From assembly GCF_901933205.1 (NCBI RefSeq), contig NC_044596.1:4806104-4870103 (forward strand): a stretch of DNA of 64,000 bases. The letters run 5' to 3'. The notes under the pieces were generated by a model. The model searched no databases and was not told the DNA's origin. It worked only from the letters and a program-made list of their open reading frames with translations. How positions within the stretch are numbered: the first letter of the stretch is position 1; each line of letters begins with the position of its first letter. Source of the stretch: Camarhynchus parvulus. Its lineage: Eukaryota; Chordata; Aves; Passeriformes; Thraupidae. A program made the translations under genes and the position numbers. Shown here piece by piece: positions 1 through 10,903 of this stretch.

Positions 1-290
1 GCAGCGGCGCTGTGCAAACCCTGGGGGAGCTCCCAGTGTGTCCCTGCAGCCACCAGGTGTCACTGGGGCTCCACGCAGTGAAACGGAGCCGCTGCCGTTG
101 GGGACTCGGGGTTTCTGGTGGCGCTGGCACCTCTGCTTTGTTCTGTTTGCGATGTCCTGCCTGCCACTGGGGTCACTCACACTGGAACGGTTTCATTTCT
201 CCCTTCCTGCCACAAATTGGGTTTGCTGAGGTCGTGCTCACTCAGGATCATGGTGTGATGTGAAATAAACACTGCCCTGATGTTGGACTG
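1..290 (+). other. Possible 3' end of an upstream + strand transcript
   Basis: A canonical AATAAA hexamer lies at 264-269 and is followed by a T/G-rich stretch (275-310), as expected for a + strand poly(A) site cleaved near 285-290. No coding sequence in this short piece is recognised. In mammals the gene converging on APOBEC2 from this side is OARD1, so this could be the OARD1 3' UTR; that is inference from gene order only. Confidence 0.35.
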
Positions 291-1625
291 GTACCTGTGG
301 CTCTTCTGGGGACAGCCTGGGATTGCAGGGAATGCTGGAGGGGGGTAAATACACCTGGTGGGTGTGTTTTATTCAACAGCTCTGTAATTTATAGTCTGCA
401 GAGCTCTGTTTGGTGAGGATCCAAACAGGCTGGTGTGCTCTAAAAACTCACAGGATGGGGTTTAAGGTGGGCTTTTCACATTTCTTTCTTTGTTGCATTT
501 GTAGTCCAGGTGTTACACAAAGGTTGGTGTTTGTCACCCAAAACTAAAGCAAATCAGCACCACCCCTGCTTCTGAGATCCATGGAAATCTCCTGATTTGG
601 CAGAGTTTGTTCCAGAACTAAGAAACCGCCACAGACCTTCCCTTCCCTTCCCTTCATGTTTGGTTTTTAAACCCTCCCACAATAACAAATCTTTGGGACT
701 TCTGTCATTCTGCATGCCCAGAAAAGTGCCAGGTGTGTTGAAGAAATACAAAAATGGGACATAAGAGTTGGGAATTTGGTAACATGACAGGGTTCCTGAT
801 TGGATTCCTTGGGAAGGGACTGGGTTACTCAGTTCTGTTTGTCTTTATCCTTACTCTTCCTTGTTCCTTGCCCATATTTTGTAAACCTGTTTGGTGGGGA
901 ATTGCTGTAGCTGGGAAAAACAACAGAGGAATTGGGAGCAATGAGCTGATCCAGAACAGGCATGGAGGCTGCTCATGGATTCAGTCTTTCCCCTTATTTG
1001 TGTCTGGGTTTTTGTTCTGGTTCCTTACTCATCGCATCCCCGTGAGCTTTGTTGTACATGGAAAATGATCCTGCTCTCCAGCAGTTGTGTGTACTCTGGA
1101 AATTTTTTTGGCATTTAGTTCTCCCTTCCCAGCTACAAAATATTCCCTGTGTGGCTGTCCTGGGATGTCCTTGAACTCAGACTTGTCAGGTTCAATTTAG
1201 GACTTCTTGCAAGTAGAGAAGAAGGAATAAACAGTGTTTTGGCTTTTGCAGTGGCTTCCCATTTTATTTCACTCTGCTTTCCCAGGTTTATATCCCAAAC
1301 AACATTGTTTGATATCGAATTCTTGGGCTCCATCATGATTTGGAAGAGAGCTGTTGGCCCCGAATTAAATCACAGCTCTGACTATTGAGGAGAACAGAGG
1401 GAGAAAACTGATTTTTCACCTTTAAATCTGTTTCTTTTCCCCTTTCTAATCCATTTATCTAACCAGCAGCTTTGTTCTAAGGTCTCTTCCCATGAAATAT
1501 TCCCAGAACGTGATCCCACAGCCTGCCTGTGGATCACTGCCATCCCTTTCACCACAGCATGGGTTTGGTTGGGGCAGGGAGGGGGAGGAACAAAAAACAC
1601 CCAAAAAATCCCAAACACCAGAGGT

Positions 1626-1651
1626 CTGTGTTGTGTGTGTGTGTGTGTGTT
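1626..1651. repeat. (TG)n microsatellite
   Basis: About eleven TG units, with one interruption (TGTGTTGTG) near the left end. Confidence 0.85.
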
Positions 1652-1987
1652 TGGAGTCCCACAGGGCCTTGTCTCCCAGAGCCTGGTTCTCCATCCTGCT
1701 GGAATCAAAGCTTTGGGAAGCAGGACTGTCCCAGGTGTCCAGGTCTGTCACATCTCTTCATGGATCCTTTCTGATCCTGGGGAGGAAAAAGAGACATCCC
1801 AGAGACTCAGAGGTGACTCTTCAGTACCCCATAGAGAAGGGAATTCTGCAACCACTGGGATTTCCTTTATTGGTGTTTTTTAGACTTTGGGGTGTGAGTA
1901 AAATCCCCTTCAATCCCCATCCTCTCCCTGTTGTCCTGAACATCATCCCTGTGGGGAGCAGGGGGGTGTTCTGGTGGCCCTAGAACC

Positions 1988-2002
1988 TTTTTATTATTTA
2001 TT
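1988..2002 (-). terminator. Candidate APOBEC2 poly(A) signals
   Basis: Read on the minus strand this is AATAAATAATAAA, two overlapping AATAAA hexamers about 170 bp past the donor that follows the APOBEC2 stop codon. It would serve if the 3' UTR exon is very close or the last intron is retained; otherwise the true signal is further left. Confidence 0.3.
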
Positions 2003-2178
2003 CCTGGAGGAGAAGACAGAAAAGCACTAAATCCCTTGGGAATATGCTGTGGGGGAGCCCCTGGAAGGGGAAACCCACTGCCTGGGATTGTTAGCAATAT
2101 TCAGCTGACAATAAGAGAAATTGGAACCCAAATTAAAGAGAGGAGAGTTAATCAGTGACCCCGTCACTCACCTGAGCC

Positions 2179-2719
2179 TCAGTGCAAGATCTCCGCCAGC
2201 TTCTCCTCATAGTACTGAAAATTCTCCTGAATATCCTCCCAGGGCACAAAGGACTTGGCCTCCTCCCCTTCCTCCTGCTCCACAAAGTTCTTCCAGACAT
2301 ACTCAAAGTCTTGAGGCTTCATAATCCTCAGCTTGCAGCCGGCCTCCTTCATGCTCCTGAGGGCTGCCTGCATCTCGGGCTCCTCCCACATGAAGAGCCT
2401 GCCCACCATGATGGTGAGGCGCAGCCCCTTGTTCTTGCGCAGGGCCTCGCAGATCCTCTGGGCGCAGGTGACACAGGGGCTGGAGGACACGTACCAGGTG
2501 ACATCGTGGCGGGCACCGGCCTGGCACGTGGGCAGGATGGTGTTGAAGAAAGCCATCTCGGCGTGGGCGGCCGCATGCTCGTCCTCCAGGTACCCCCGGC
2601 TGGTCACCGGCTCCTTGCCCTGCGTCTCCACCACGTAGCACAGGAAGGTTTTGTTCCTGCCCGAGCTGTACTCCACGTTCCTGAACTGGAATTTGAAGAA
2701 GATGGCTGGGAGGCGTTCC
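2179..2719 (-). CDS. APOBEC2: APOBEC2 coding exon 2 (residues 42-221, stop)
   Basis: The acceptor is CTCAG|GGAACG with the AG at 2721-2720. The exon holds the whole deaminase fold, from GERLPAIFFKFQF to the C-terminal EEKLAEILH, and ends with TGA at 2181-2179. Spliced exon sequence continues to 2172. Confidence 0.97.
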
Positions 2720-5700
2720 CTGAGGGGAGAGGAGAGAGCAGAGAGGAGGCTCAGAGGCAGATTTAGATGAGGGTCACACTTTTGGGTCACCTTTACCCAT
2801 GAGCAAATCACTGCATCACCTCTGATATCTCTGTGTTCCAAGGTTTAGTTTGGGAGGTGTTCCCTGAGAGGAGAGAGCAGAGAGGAAGCTCAGATTTAGG
2901 TAAGGATCACCCTTTGGATCACCTCTACCCATAACCCAAATCCCATGAGCAAATCACTGCATTGCCACTGATTTCTCTGTGTTCCAAGGTTTAGGTTAGA
3001 AAACATCCAGGATCAAATTCAACTTTGCTGTGAAAATGTGGATTTCCTGCTGGATTCCTTACTGATAAACTTCACCTACTCTTTTAATTTATTGTCCACA
3101 TCTTCCCTTCTGTGACTCCAAGATCACCTCGTGGTGGAACATCTCATGGGATGGCTCTGGAGATGGGAAGGGAAAGAGATGGAAAAGTGGGAAAAAAAAT
3201 CCATGTGCTTTCCAGAATAGCACATTTACTGCTTGGTATCCTGGATAATGAGTGCTTCTTTGGCTAAGGATTCTTTAATTGATGATTCTTTGAAGGGCAG
3301 ACATGAGACACCCATTCCAGAGCAATGTCTGCAATGAGTGGTTTCCCAATAACATCAGGTTTTTAAATACATCAGAGGCACAGGGAATTTCATCCCTGAT
3401 TTAACTCTCTGACAGCAAAGGGGTCACAGCAGTGACGAGGTTGGCTCTGGCTTTTCATGGAACAGCTGAAGCAGCAGCAACCTGCTCCAGGATGGATTGA
3501 CTCAGGCTGGATTGACTGGGAGCTGCATTTAGCCAGCCCTTCCTGATGGATTTTCTTGCTTATCTCGGCGTGTGCCTGGGCTTAGCTGGGATGTTCACCT
3601 CCATTCTGCTGCCAGCACTTTGGAATCTGCATTAGTTCAATTAATAACGTCCCAAGAAGGAATAGAAACAACACTCGGAGTCTATTCCAGTGCCTGGCAA
3701 CCTTTGCTGTGAAGAAATTCCCCCTGATGTCCTCCCCTGGCACAATTTGAGGCCATTTCCCCTCATCCTGTTGTCTGGGAGAAGAGGCTGATCCCCACCT
3801 GGCTCCAGCCTCCTGGAGAGTGAAAATGTTTATGGAAATAATTTAAAAACTGTTCACAGACTCCGAATTCCCCAATATTCTCAATATAAACCCCTGCTCT
3901 GACACCAGGCTGGGGTGGCACAGCTCATCTGAGGAGAGGAAAGGTCAAAATTGAAACCTCCCCTGAAAAGCATCATTAAATGACATGTTTTAGGGATTAC
4001 TCCATGCTCCAACCTAATTTATCAGTTTTCTCTGGGTAGCAAAGTGATAGATCACATTGTGACCAAAAAAAAATTGAATTTTGAGAAAGAATCTTCAATC
4101 TGGGCTTGAAGTTGCTGAAATCAGATGGGCTGGAGGAAAGAGCAGCTACCCAGTGTGACCCTGGCACTGTCACACAGGAGAGAAGGAAAACATCTAATGA
4201 GGAAATAAGAACGTGAATTATCTAAAAGAGTAACAAGGAATTATTCCTACAAGGAGCCTCATTTACACCTGGGGAAAGTGGAAATAAATGTGGCAGGAAA
4301 TGCTCCCGGATTGGGATTACAGACTGTGTTCAGCCAAAAAAAAAAAAAGGGGGATAATATTCTTAAAGGGAGTAATTGGCTTCCCAGGGATTCCTGGAAG
4401 CCAGACTCCTCCTGGAGCTGTGAGCAGCAGAGAGAGAACTTGGCTGGGAGTCCTGAGATGCCCCTGATCCAAGGGCTAAAGCTGAAATGCAACATAATTA
4501 GGTTTAAGTGCTTCTTCCCTGGCTGCACTTGTGTTTCCCCATCACTCCCATAACTGCCTTGATTGGCTGGGAATTTGTAAATCACTGGAAAAACCCTGGT
4601 GGTGATCCCAGGTCACAGCCTGGCCTGATCTCCTGGTGTCCTCCTTAAAATGAAACTAAAAAAAAATCCCTGGGGTTTCTCCGCCTCTTTGGGGCTCCTT
4701 TAGGATTTTTGTTTCACTTCCTCACTGTCCCCTTTGCAGGGTGGAAAATCCTGTCAAATCCTGGAATGCCCATGGCATTGCAATAAAGGATTTAACTGCA
4801 GGATGGTGCTAAGGGACTTTTCCAGCCATGGTTAGCCCAGAGCCTTGGGCTTAGCAGGGAAGTTTGGACATCCTGCTCAGTCCCTCGGCACTCCTAACTG
4901 CAGGCTGAGTGCTCCAAGGCTAGAAAACCCCATTCCCTCATTAAAATTCATTTTAGGACATGTCTTAAGTGTTCAGAATTTGGCCCAGTGGTTTATATCC
5001 ACAATGTAGCTCCATTCCTAGCAGAGGGATGTTCTTTCCTTAAAAGCCACCGCTAATCATTTATTTCTATGATTATGTGTGGCAGAGACTACCCCAAGAA
5101 GGGATTTTTTTCACATTTTGAGGAGAGAATGGAGATTTTTCCTGCCCTGAGCTGGAATGGAACCCAATTTTGTTGCAGGGCTGCTGCCTCACTCATCCTG
5201 GTCAGAACAAGCAGCCAAATTTCACCTGCAGGGCCCATGGCACTGCCAGGAGGATTCCAGGGGATATTTTGGAGGCCTGAGTTTTAAGTTTTAAGTTTAA
5301 GTTTTAGTTTTAAGGAGCTGGAAGAAATCCTAGGTTTGGTTTATTTGCTGGGACACTCCTTTGGGGAAATATGAGGGGAGAAGGACTCATCCTGCTGCTC
5401 CTCCAGGGACAGACACCCAGGGCTTTTCCTACTTGCAGCTGTCAATTATGGCTGAGTTCAGCTTCCACCAGAGCCCTGGGATATCCTGCTTTTCCAAAGG
5501 CCAGGCTCCCTGCTGCCCTGCTGCCTTCAAAACTGCCTCTTGTTTTGGAGCCTTTCTGCAAGTTGGGCTTTTTGGTTTCTTTATGAAAGTCAGGTTCCAG
5601 CTGTGGCTGTGGAGCTCTTGAAAATGTGAACCTTTAGGTCTCTTGAAAAATCTGTCCCTCAGGCCCATCAAGCCAATCAGCCATAGCAGGGGTGTTTTTT

Positions 5701-6183
5701 CCTGATCCACAGGTGGAGAAACTCTCAGACAAGAGCCATTGATCACAGCAAGAAATCGATACTGAGCTCTCATCAAAGCCAACACCTCCATCCCCATCCT
5801 GTCTGTGGGGCTGGGAGGGAGCCAGCACTGCAGAAACAGAGCTGTTCCTGCAAAACAAGTGCACTTTTCTGCCTGCCTGGTGGGAGTCCATCCTCTCAAA
5901 GTCAGCAAAACTTAGAACAAAATCCCACGATAAATCCAAACCATTTCAGATTCTTCCAAAACGCGCTGCAGAAGATGCTGCTTGTGTTGCTCGACCTAAA
6001 AGCCGAGACAGAGCTCACTGAACTCCCCCAATCTCATATTTAAATCCCAATCTCTTACCCTGTGACAATCTCAAAGGGTGGCAGGTCCTCCCTCTTCACC
6101 TTCTTCTTCTTCCCCTCGCCCTCCTCGGCGTTGTCGGGTTCCCCGTTCTGGGCATTGCTGGGCTCCTCCTGCTTCTCTGCCAT
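2179..6183 (-). CDS. APOBEC2: APOBEC2, AID/APOBEC-family zinc protein (complete coding region, 2 coding exons)
   Basis: The coding exons are 6183-6059 and 2719-2179 and give 221 residues, close to the 224 of the human protein. The intron is GT-AG with split glycine codon 42 (GG|G), the same junction as in mammals. Residues 1-34 are an acidic/lysine-rich, poorly conserved tail. From LPPFEIVTG (34-42) onward the protein matches APOBEC2 closely. The zinc-deaminase motif is intact: His94, Glu96 and Cys124-x2-Cys127 (SSSPC..C). The start has a good context (A at -3, G at +4). The family is known mainly from heart and skeletal muscle, and deaminase activity is hard to show for APOBEC2, so a catalytic role should not be assumed from the intact motif. 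A perfect donor (CAG|GTGAGT) at 2172/2171, just past the stop, predicts a spliced non-coding last exon, as in human. The gene is in tandem with TSPO2. Confidence 0.97.
2707..2994. repeat. Tandem duplication spanning the APOBEC2 exon 2 acceptor
   Basis: Positions 2707-2850 and 2851-2994 are two diverged copies with a 144-bp offset. Both contain GGAGAGAGCAGAGAGGA, the phrase GAGCAAATCACTGCAT and CTGTGTTCCAAGGTTTAG. The left copy contains the real intron-exon border; the right copy carries the same acceptor plus 13 exon-like bases inside the intron. Confidence 0.85.
2995..6058. other. Rest of APOBEC2 intron 1
   Basis: No exon is seen. Apart from a CR1 piece (3668-3830), an A12 run near 4336-4347 and a short TTTTAAG repeat (5281-5315), it looks like ordinary intronic sequence. 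Confidence 0.6.
3668..3830 (-). mobile_element. CR1 LINE fragment
   Basis: The minus strand carries the standard CR1 3' phrases: CCAGGTGGGGATCAGCCTCT, the ATGGCCTCAAATTGTGCCAG stretch and an AATTTCTTCACAGCAAAGG-like stretch. It is truncated at both ends and lacks the terminal 8-bp repeats. Confidence 0.85.
6059..6183 (-). CDS. APOBEC2: APOBEC2 coding exon 1 (residues 1-41 plus 2 nt)
   Basis: ATG is at 6183-6181. The exon encodes an acidic stretch, a KKKK run at 25-28 and the conserved PPFEIVT end. The donor is GG|GTAAGA at 6058-6057. The exon phase fits exon 2 exactly. Confidence 0.96.
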
Positions 6184-6298
6184 CTTCCCCGGGACACTGG
6201 GACCGAGCTGTGGCCGCTGGGAGAGAGAAAGAGCGATTTCTGAGAGCTCTGGGAGCCGAGGGAGGAGGGAAAACAGAGCTGGGAGTTCCTGCCCCAGG

Positions 6299-6325
6299 CG
6301 CAGTTGTCAGGAACTAAATATGGAA
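6299..6325 (-). promoter_or_regulatory. Candidate APOBEC2 muscle promoter elements (E-box and CArG-like)
   Basis: An E-box CAGTTG (6301-6306; CAACTG on the gene strand) sits 7 bp from CTAAATATGG (6314-6323), which reads CCATATTTAG on the gene strand, one base from the SRF consensus CC(A/T)6GG. They lie 118-140 bp upstream of the APOBEC2 ATG. CArG/E-box pairs are typical of muscle promoters and APOBEC2 is a muscle gene. The link is inference from motif and position. Confidence 0.45.
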
Positions 6326-8339
6326 CAAAGCGGCGCCGGTGGCAGGGGCTGGACAGGGTTGGGTGACCCAGGGCTCTCAGGTGTCACCTCCTTCCCCTGC
6401 TCTCTCCAGCTCCTTTCAGCAGCCCCTTTTGCTCCCCTTTTCATGTCAAACCAAGTGACAACGTCTCAGTGGGCGGGATGAGCCCATCATTTTCCCTGAT
6501 GGAAAATCCTGGAAGCTCTGGGGTGTATGTATCCCGAGGCACGGGGCACTCCCTGCTCTCACAGCCCTCTCCCTCCTCTGCCAGTGGATTCCATGGCTGA
6601 CCTTGAAGGACCAGCTCAGCCTGGCCTGGCCCAGGCAAGAGGGGAAAGGAGTCGTGGTCATTTTGGGGGAAAATCTCTGGTTTTGGTGGGTTTGGCTTCC
6701 TGGATCACCTGGAGCATCCCGTGGTTCCTCCCACCCTGCTCATGCAGGACCCTGAGGGGGAAATCTCCTGGCTGGAGCTGTAAATCCAAGCCAGAACCTT
6801 CTCCCAAATATTTGGAAGTCCTGCTGGAATTCCCAGTGGGCAGCAGGGCTGCTTCTCCCATTGTTCTGCATTTTCCTCCTGAGTGTTCCAGGAGTTCCCA
6901 GTGCACTGGGTGTATCTGGGTTGGAGGAGTTTTTCCCTCTCTTTTTTGTTCCCCTCAGGATTATATGAAACTCTCCCAGAGTCTCCCTCTCAGTTTCAGT
7001 AATTTACAATTTGTACCAATCCTGCCTGAGCCGAGTTTAATTAAAAACCTGGGTGAGGTTTTCCCAGGGACCAATCCTGGCCATGGAGGCAAAGGAGGTG
7101 GGAAAAGTGTGGCTGGGCAGGAGTTTGGAATCAAAGCACACTGGAAATCAAACCTGTGGGTTTGAACCCACCACCAGCAAACTCTGAGTAAATGTGAAAT
7201 ATTCAGCTGTATTTGATGGAGTATTCAGTCAGTATTAGTGGAAAACCTGCTCTTAGTTTGAGGAGGAAAAGAAGTATTCCATAAAAATCAAATCAGTGGG
7301 AATATCTGCTTTGGAGCCAAGCCAGCCTTTGTGATCCTGTTAAATTCAGCTCTTTAGAGCCTTGGCAGGAGGCTGCACCATCTCAAAGTGAAATAAATCC
7401 ACACCATCAGGCAGGTCATTTATTATCAGAGGAAATTAATAACAAATTATCACAGATAATTAATTCTGGCTGCTCTTCCCAGCCCCCTTGCCATCACCCT
7501 GCCTTTGCTGGGCTGGATATCCTTTGCAGCTTTTCCCCAGTGCCACCATGGATGCAGTTTTTGGGGACAGAGCCCCCCTTTGAAGAGTTGTTGTTTGGGT
7601 GGTGTTGTTTGGGTGACAGAGCTGGCAGTGTTGACAGCCCAACCAAGGATTTGACAAATTTCAAGACATCCTATCCATGGAACATATATCTTCCACGGCG
7701 CAGGATTTTATTTCTTTTTAAGCCTAGAATACTTTCCTGCAGGGCTGGGGTGGTGTTTTGCCTCCTGTGTGGTGACAACGCTCAGATTCCACCTCCCCTG
7801 TCCAATTGCTGTCACCTCTGACATTTCAGGGGCTGCTTTTAGGGTGGGAATCCTCTCCCAATGACTGACAGCTCATTTCCTCCTAATCCTGATCTTTTCG
7901 AGCAGCATCTCAGCCCCTCTGCAGTCCCTCTGACCCACTCTGCTTTATTTTTGGAAGCTCTTCATGGCTGGGGTCCCAGTTTTGCTGCAGCTTCAGCCTG
8001 GCCCCTGCGAGGGCTGAGCTCTAATCTAATCTGGGGAATGTGGCACCGAGGCTGCCCCTCTCTCCAGCCTTGCCCAGCTGCTCCCCAGCTCCATCTAGGG
8101 CAGTGCTTGGAACGGCCATGATCCAACCCCCACTGCAGCCAAAAATATAAAAGGGCACCACGGAGCTGCTGCATCCGAGCTGGGGGTGGGTGAGGGCTCT
8201 GGGGGCTGCTTGTGGCCCCAAATGTGTCCCCTCGGGGGTCCAAATTGCAGAGTTTGTACTGAGGTTCCCCTCCACCTGTCCCTGTCCCCGCTGATTTCAT
8301 ATTTTACCCGCTTGGCTCTGAATTTGTTCATAAAATCCA
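6326..8339. other. Upstream flank of APOBEC2; nothing recognised
   Basis: No exon, repeat family or RNA gene is recognised. Several short open frames occur on both strands, but none has a recognisable protein. Confidence 0.5.
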
Positions 8340-8700
8340 TGTGGGATCATTGAGTCCCACCCTGAGCACTCAGTGCCACCTCCAGGTGCCACCACCAGGG
8401 ATGGGCACTCCAAACCCCCCTGGGCAGCCCCTCCCAGCCCTTTCCATGAGGAAATTCCTGCTGATGTCCAACCTGAGCCTCCCCAGCCCAGCCTGAGGCC
8501 GTTCCCTCTCCTCCTGTCCCTGTTCCCTGGGATAAGATCCCAAATCCCCCCGGCTGTCCCCTCCTGGCAGGGAGTTGTGCAGAGCCAGAAATTCCCCCTG
8601 AGCCTCCTTTGCTGCAGGCTGAGCCCCTGCCCAGCTCCCTCAGGACTCTCCAAACCCTTCCCAGGTTTCTCCAAACCCTTCCCCAGCTCCCTCAGCCCTG
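8340..8700 (-). mobile_element. CR1 LINE fragment, minus orientation
   Basis: Diagnostic pieces are 'gagtcccacc', 'cctgagcctccccagcccagcctgaggccgttcc' (the CR1 anti-sense 3' region) and 'ccctgttccctgggataag'. It is diverged, with internal short duplications of CTCCAAACCCTTCCC at about 8648-8690. Confidence 0.75.
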
Positions 8701-8922
8701 CCATGGGATCACAGTTCAGCCACAGGGTACACCAGGACAGGCCTAAGGGACAGCCTGTGCTGGGAGAAACTTCCAGGCTCTGCTGGAATTTTGGATTTTG
8801 AGGATCCTGCATCCATCCAAGTCCAGAGCAGCTTCTTCAGTGGCTTTAGAGGCACCTCTGAGCCCTCTGATCCCCAAACAGGGATCTCTGCAGCCCTGTG
8901 TCCCCTGCAGGTCGTGGCTGGC

Positions 8923-9277
8923 TGTCACCCTGATTTTTTAAGGTTTTCTAAGCCTTCTGATGTTTACATTCTCGTAACGAACTTTCTCACACACTTTATG
9001 TAAATAACTTGTTGTTTTGCATTCTTTTGTGGAGGAGGAGAAATTTGATGGGCTGTTGGTTTGACCAGTGTCACTGGAGAGGTGGCACTGTCACCCTCCA
9101 ACCCGCTGTCACTTTTGGAAATCTCTAAATGTTGGGAGTCAGAAATGAAATCTAAATCTGTAAACTAAATCTCTAACCGTTGGAAATCTAGAAACGTTGC
9201 AGTCAGAAATTAAGCATTCTCTCTTTTTACCCTTGAGAGAGCTGCGTGTCTGTGGCACTTCGTGTCCCACAGTGACA
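8923..9277. mobile_element. Solo LTR of an endogenous retrovirus
   Basis: The 355-bp element starts TGTCAC and ends GTGACA, a perfect 6-bp terminal inverted repeat. It is flanked by near-identical 6-mers, GCTGGC (8917-8922) and GCTGTC (9278-9283), which fit an old target-site duplication with one change. The sequence resembles LTRs I associate with songbird genomes. It holds no coding sequence. Orientation was not settled. Confidence 0.65.
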
Positions 9278-9283
9278 GCTGTC

Positions 9284-9706
9284 CCTGTCCCTGCAGCAGC
9301 AGGTCCTGGGGTTAACCTGGCTGTCCCCATCACCCCCACCTGCCTGCCACGGGCCCTGCCAGGAACAGGGAGCTTTTATGGCATCGTGGGGCCAGAGGAA
9401 CATTTCGGGATGGATGGGAGAGCGAAACAGGAGCCTGGCGGGGTGAGTCACGGCTCAGGCCTGCTCTCCATGCCGAGGGGACAGCTGGTGGCACTAACAA
9501 ATGTCTCCCTGGAGACACTGCCTGGCAGCCAGCCCTCTCCTGCTTTTTCCAGCTGTAACTACGGGACAAATAAATAAATAAACACTGACACCTTCCCTTC
9601 CTTCCTCCCTTCCTTTGGCCCTCTCCTCCTGCCTTGTCAGAACCCAGGAAATTCCTCTGGCTGCCCAGGGGGCTCAGAGACCTTGGCACAGAGCCCAAGA
9701 CCCCTG
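9284..9706. other. Interval between two LTRs
   Basis: GC-moderate sequence with no recognised gene. A CTTCC-rich tract lies at 9593-9630 and a (AATA)n tract at 9566-9583. Confidence 0.4.
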
Positions 9707-10297
9707 TGCCTTTGATGTAGCCCTTGGAAAAAACAATTAGCAACCTTTATATGAAGGATTACAAGAAAGTCTAAGTAGAATGACAGTTAGTTTGTCACGG
9801 GGTGAAAAATAAATTTTTGGGGTTTTTAGAATGGGGTCTCGGGGTCGCTGTGCCTTTGATTTTGACCCATGGAAAAAAACAATTAGCAACCTTTATATGA
9901 AGGATTACAAGTCAAGAAAGTTGAAGTAGAATAATAGCTTATCACAGGGTGAAAAATCGATTTTTTGGGTTTTTAGAATGGGGGCTCGGGGTCCCAAGAT
10001 GGAGGAATTTGGGTGTGCCTTGTCCTTTTTCCTTCTTCTTCCTGGCCTCCATCTTCTGCTGTGATGCTGGCACTTTTAGATTGGTTTAGAGCAGAAGCTC
10101 ACTGTCTAACACAGGTGATAGGTATTGGGAAGTTATTGTAAATAATGTACATGTAGTTTTTAGTATAAAAAGATAACACCAGTGTGCCTCAACCCGACCT
10201 GCCAGACAGACCTCGGCGGGTGGGAGAAAGAATTTTATCGATAAGAAACAATAAACAACCTTGAGAACGAGAACTGAAGAGTTCTGAGTCCTTCTCA
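9707..10297 (+). mobile_element. Retroviral LTR with an internal tandem duplication
   Basis: Promoter-like and poly(A)-like elements are in the right order on the + strand: TATAAAA at 10164-10170 and AATAAA at 10250-10255. The 3' part matches, in reverse complement, the element at 44964-45200, which confirms a dispersed family. The left (U3) part is duplicated with an offset of about 143 bp: 'caattagcaacctttatatgaaggattacaag' occurs near 9735 and again near 9880. The 5' boundary is approximate and no target duplication was found. Confidence 0.75.
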
Positions 10298-10903
10298 GAT
10301 GGAAGGAAGGGGGGGAAGGAAAGGGAAAATAGGAAAGAGAAAAGGGAAAGGAAAAAGGGGGAAAGGGAAATGGGGAAAGGGAAATGGGGAGAGGAAAAAG
10401 GGGGAAAGGAAAGGGAAAATAGGAAAGGGAAAAGCAGAAGGAAAAAGGGGGAAAGGAGAGAGAAATGGCAAGGGAAAAAGGGGGGAAGGAAAAGGGGGGA
10501 AAAGGAAAAAGGGGGGAAAGGGAAGGAAAGGGAAGGGAAGGGAAGGGAAGGGAAGGGAAGGGAAGGGAAGGGAAGGAAAGGAAGGGAAGGGAAGGAAAGG
10601 GAAGGAAAGGAAAGGAAAGGAAAGGAAAGGAAAGGGAAGGAAAGGAAAGGAAAGGAAAGGAAAGGAAAGGAAAGGAAAGGAAAGGAAAGGAAAGGAAAGG
10701 AAAGGAAAGGAAAGGAAAGGAAAGGAAAGGAAAGGAAAGGAAAGGAAAGGAAAGGAAAGGAAAGGAAAGGAAAGGAAAGGAAAGGAAAGGAAAGGAAAGG
10801 AAAGGAAAGGAAAGGAAAGGAAAAGGGAAAGGGAAAGGGAAAGGGAAAGGGAAAGGGAAAGGGAAAAGGAAAGGGAAAAGGAAAGGGAAAAGGGAAAAGG
10901 AAT
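10298..10903. repeat. Pure purine tract, (GGAAA)n core
   Basis: About 600 bp of the + strand contains almost only A and G. From about 10510 to 10825 it is a nearly perfect GGAAA/GGGAA pentamer array; the flanks are degenerate G/A blocks. It begins directly at the end of the LTR. Frames open through it on both strands are artefacts of the missing T and C. Confidence 0.97.

Larger units (their letters stand above)
291..2171. other. APOBEC2 3' flank or last intron; no coding sequence recognised
   Basis: Single-copy-looking, moderately AT-rich DNA with no recognisable protein. It should hold the non-coding last exon of APOBEC2, because a consensus donor lies just after the stop codon. Minus-strand AATAAA hexamers occur at about 368-373 and 1988-2002. 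A short TG microsatellite lies at 1626-1651. Confidence 0.5.
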
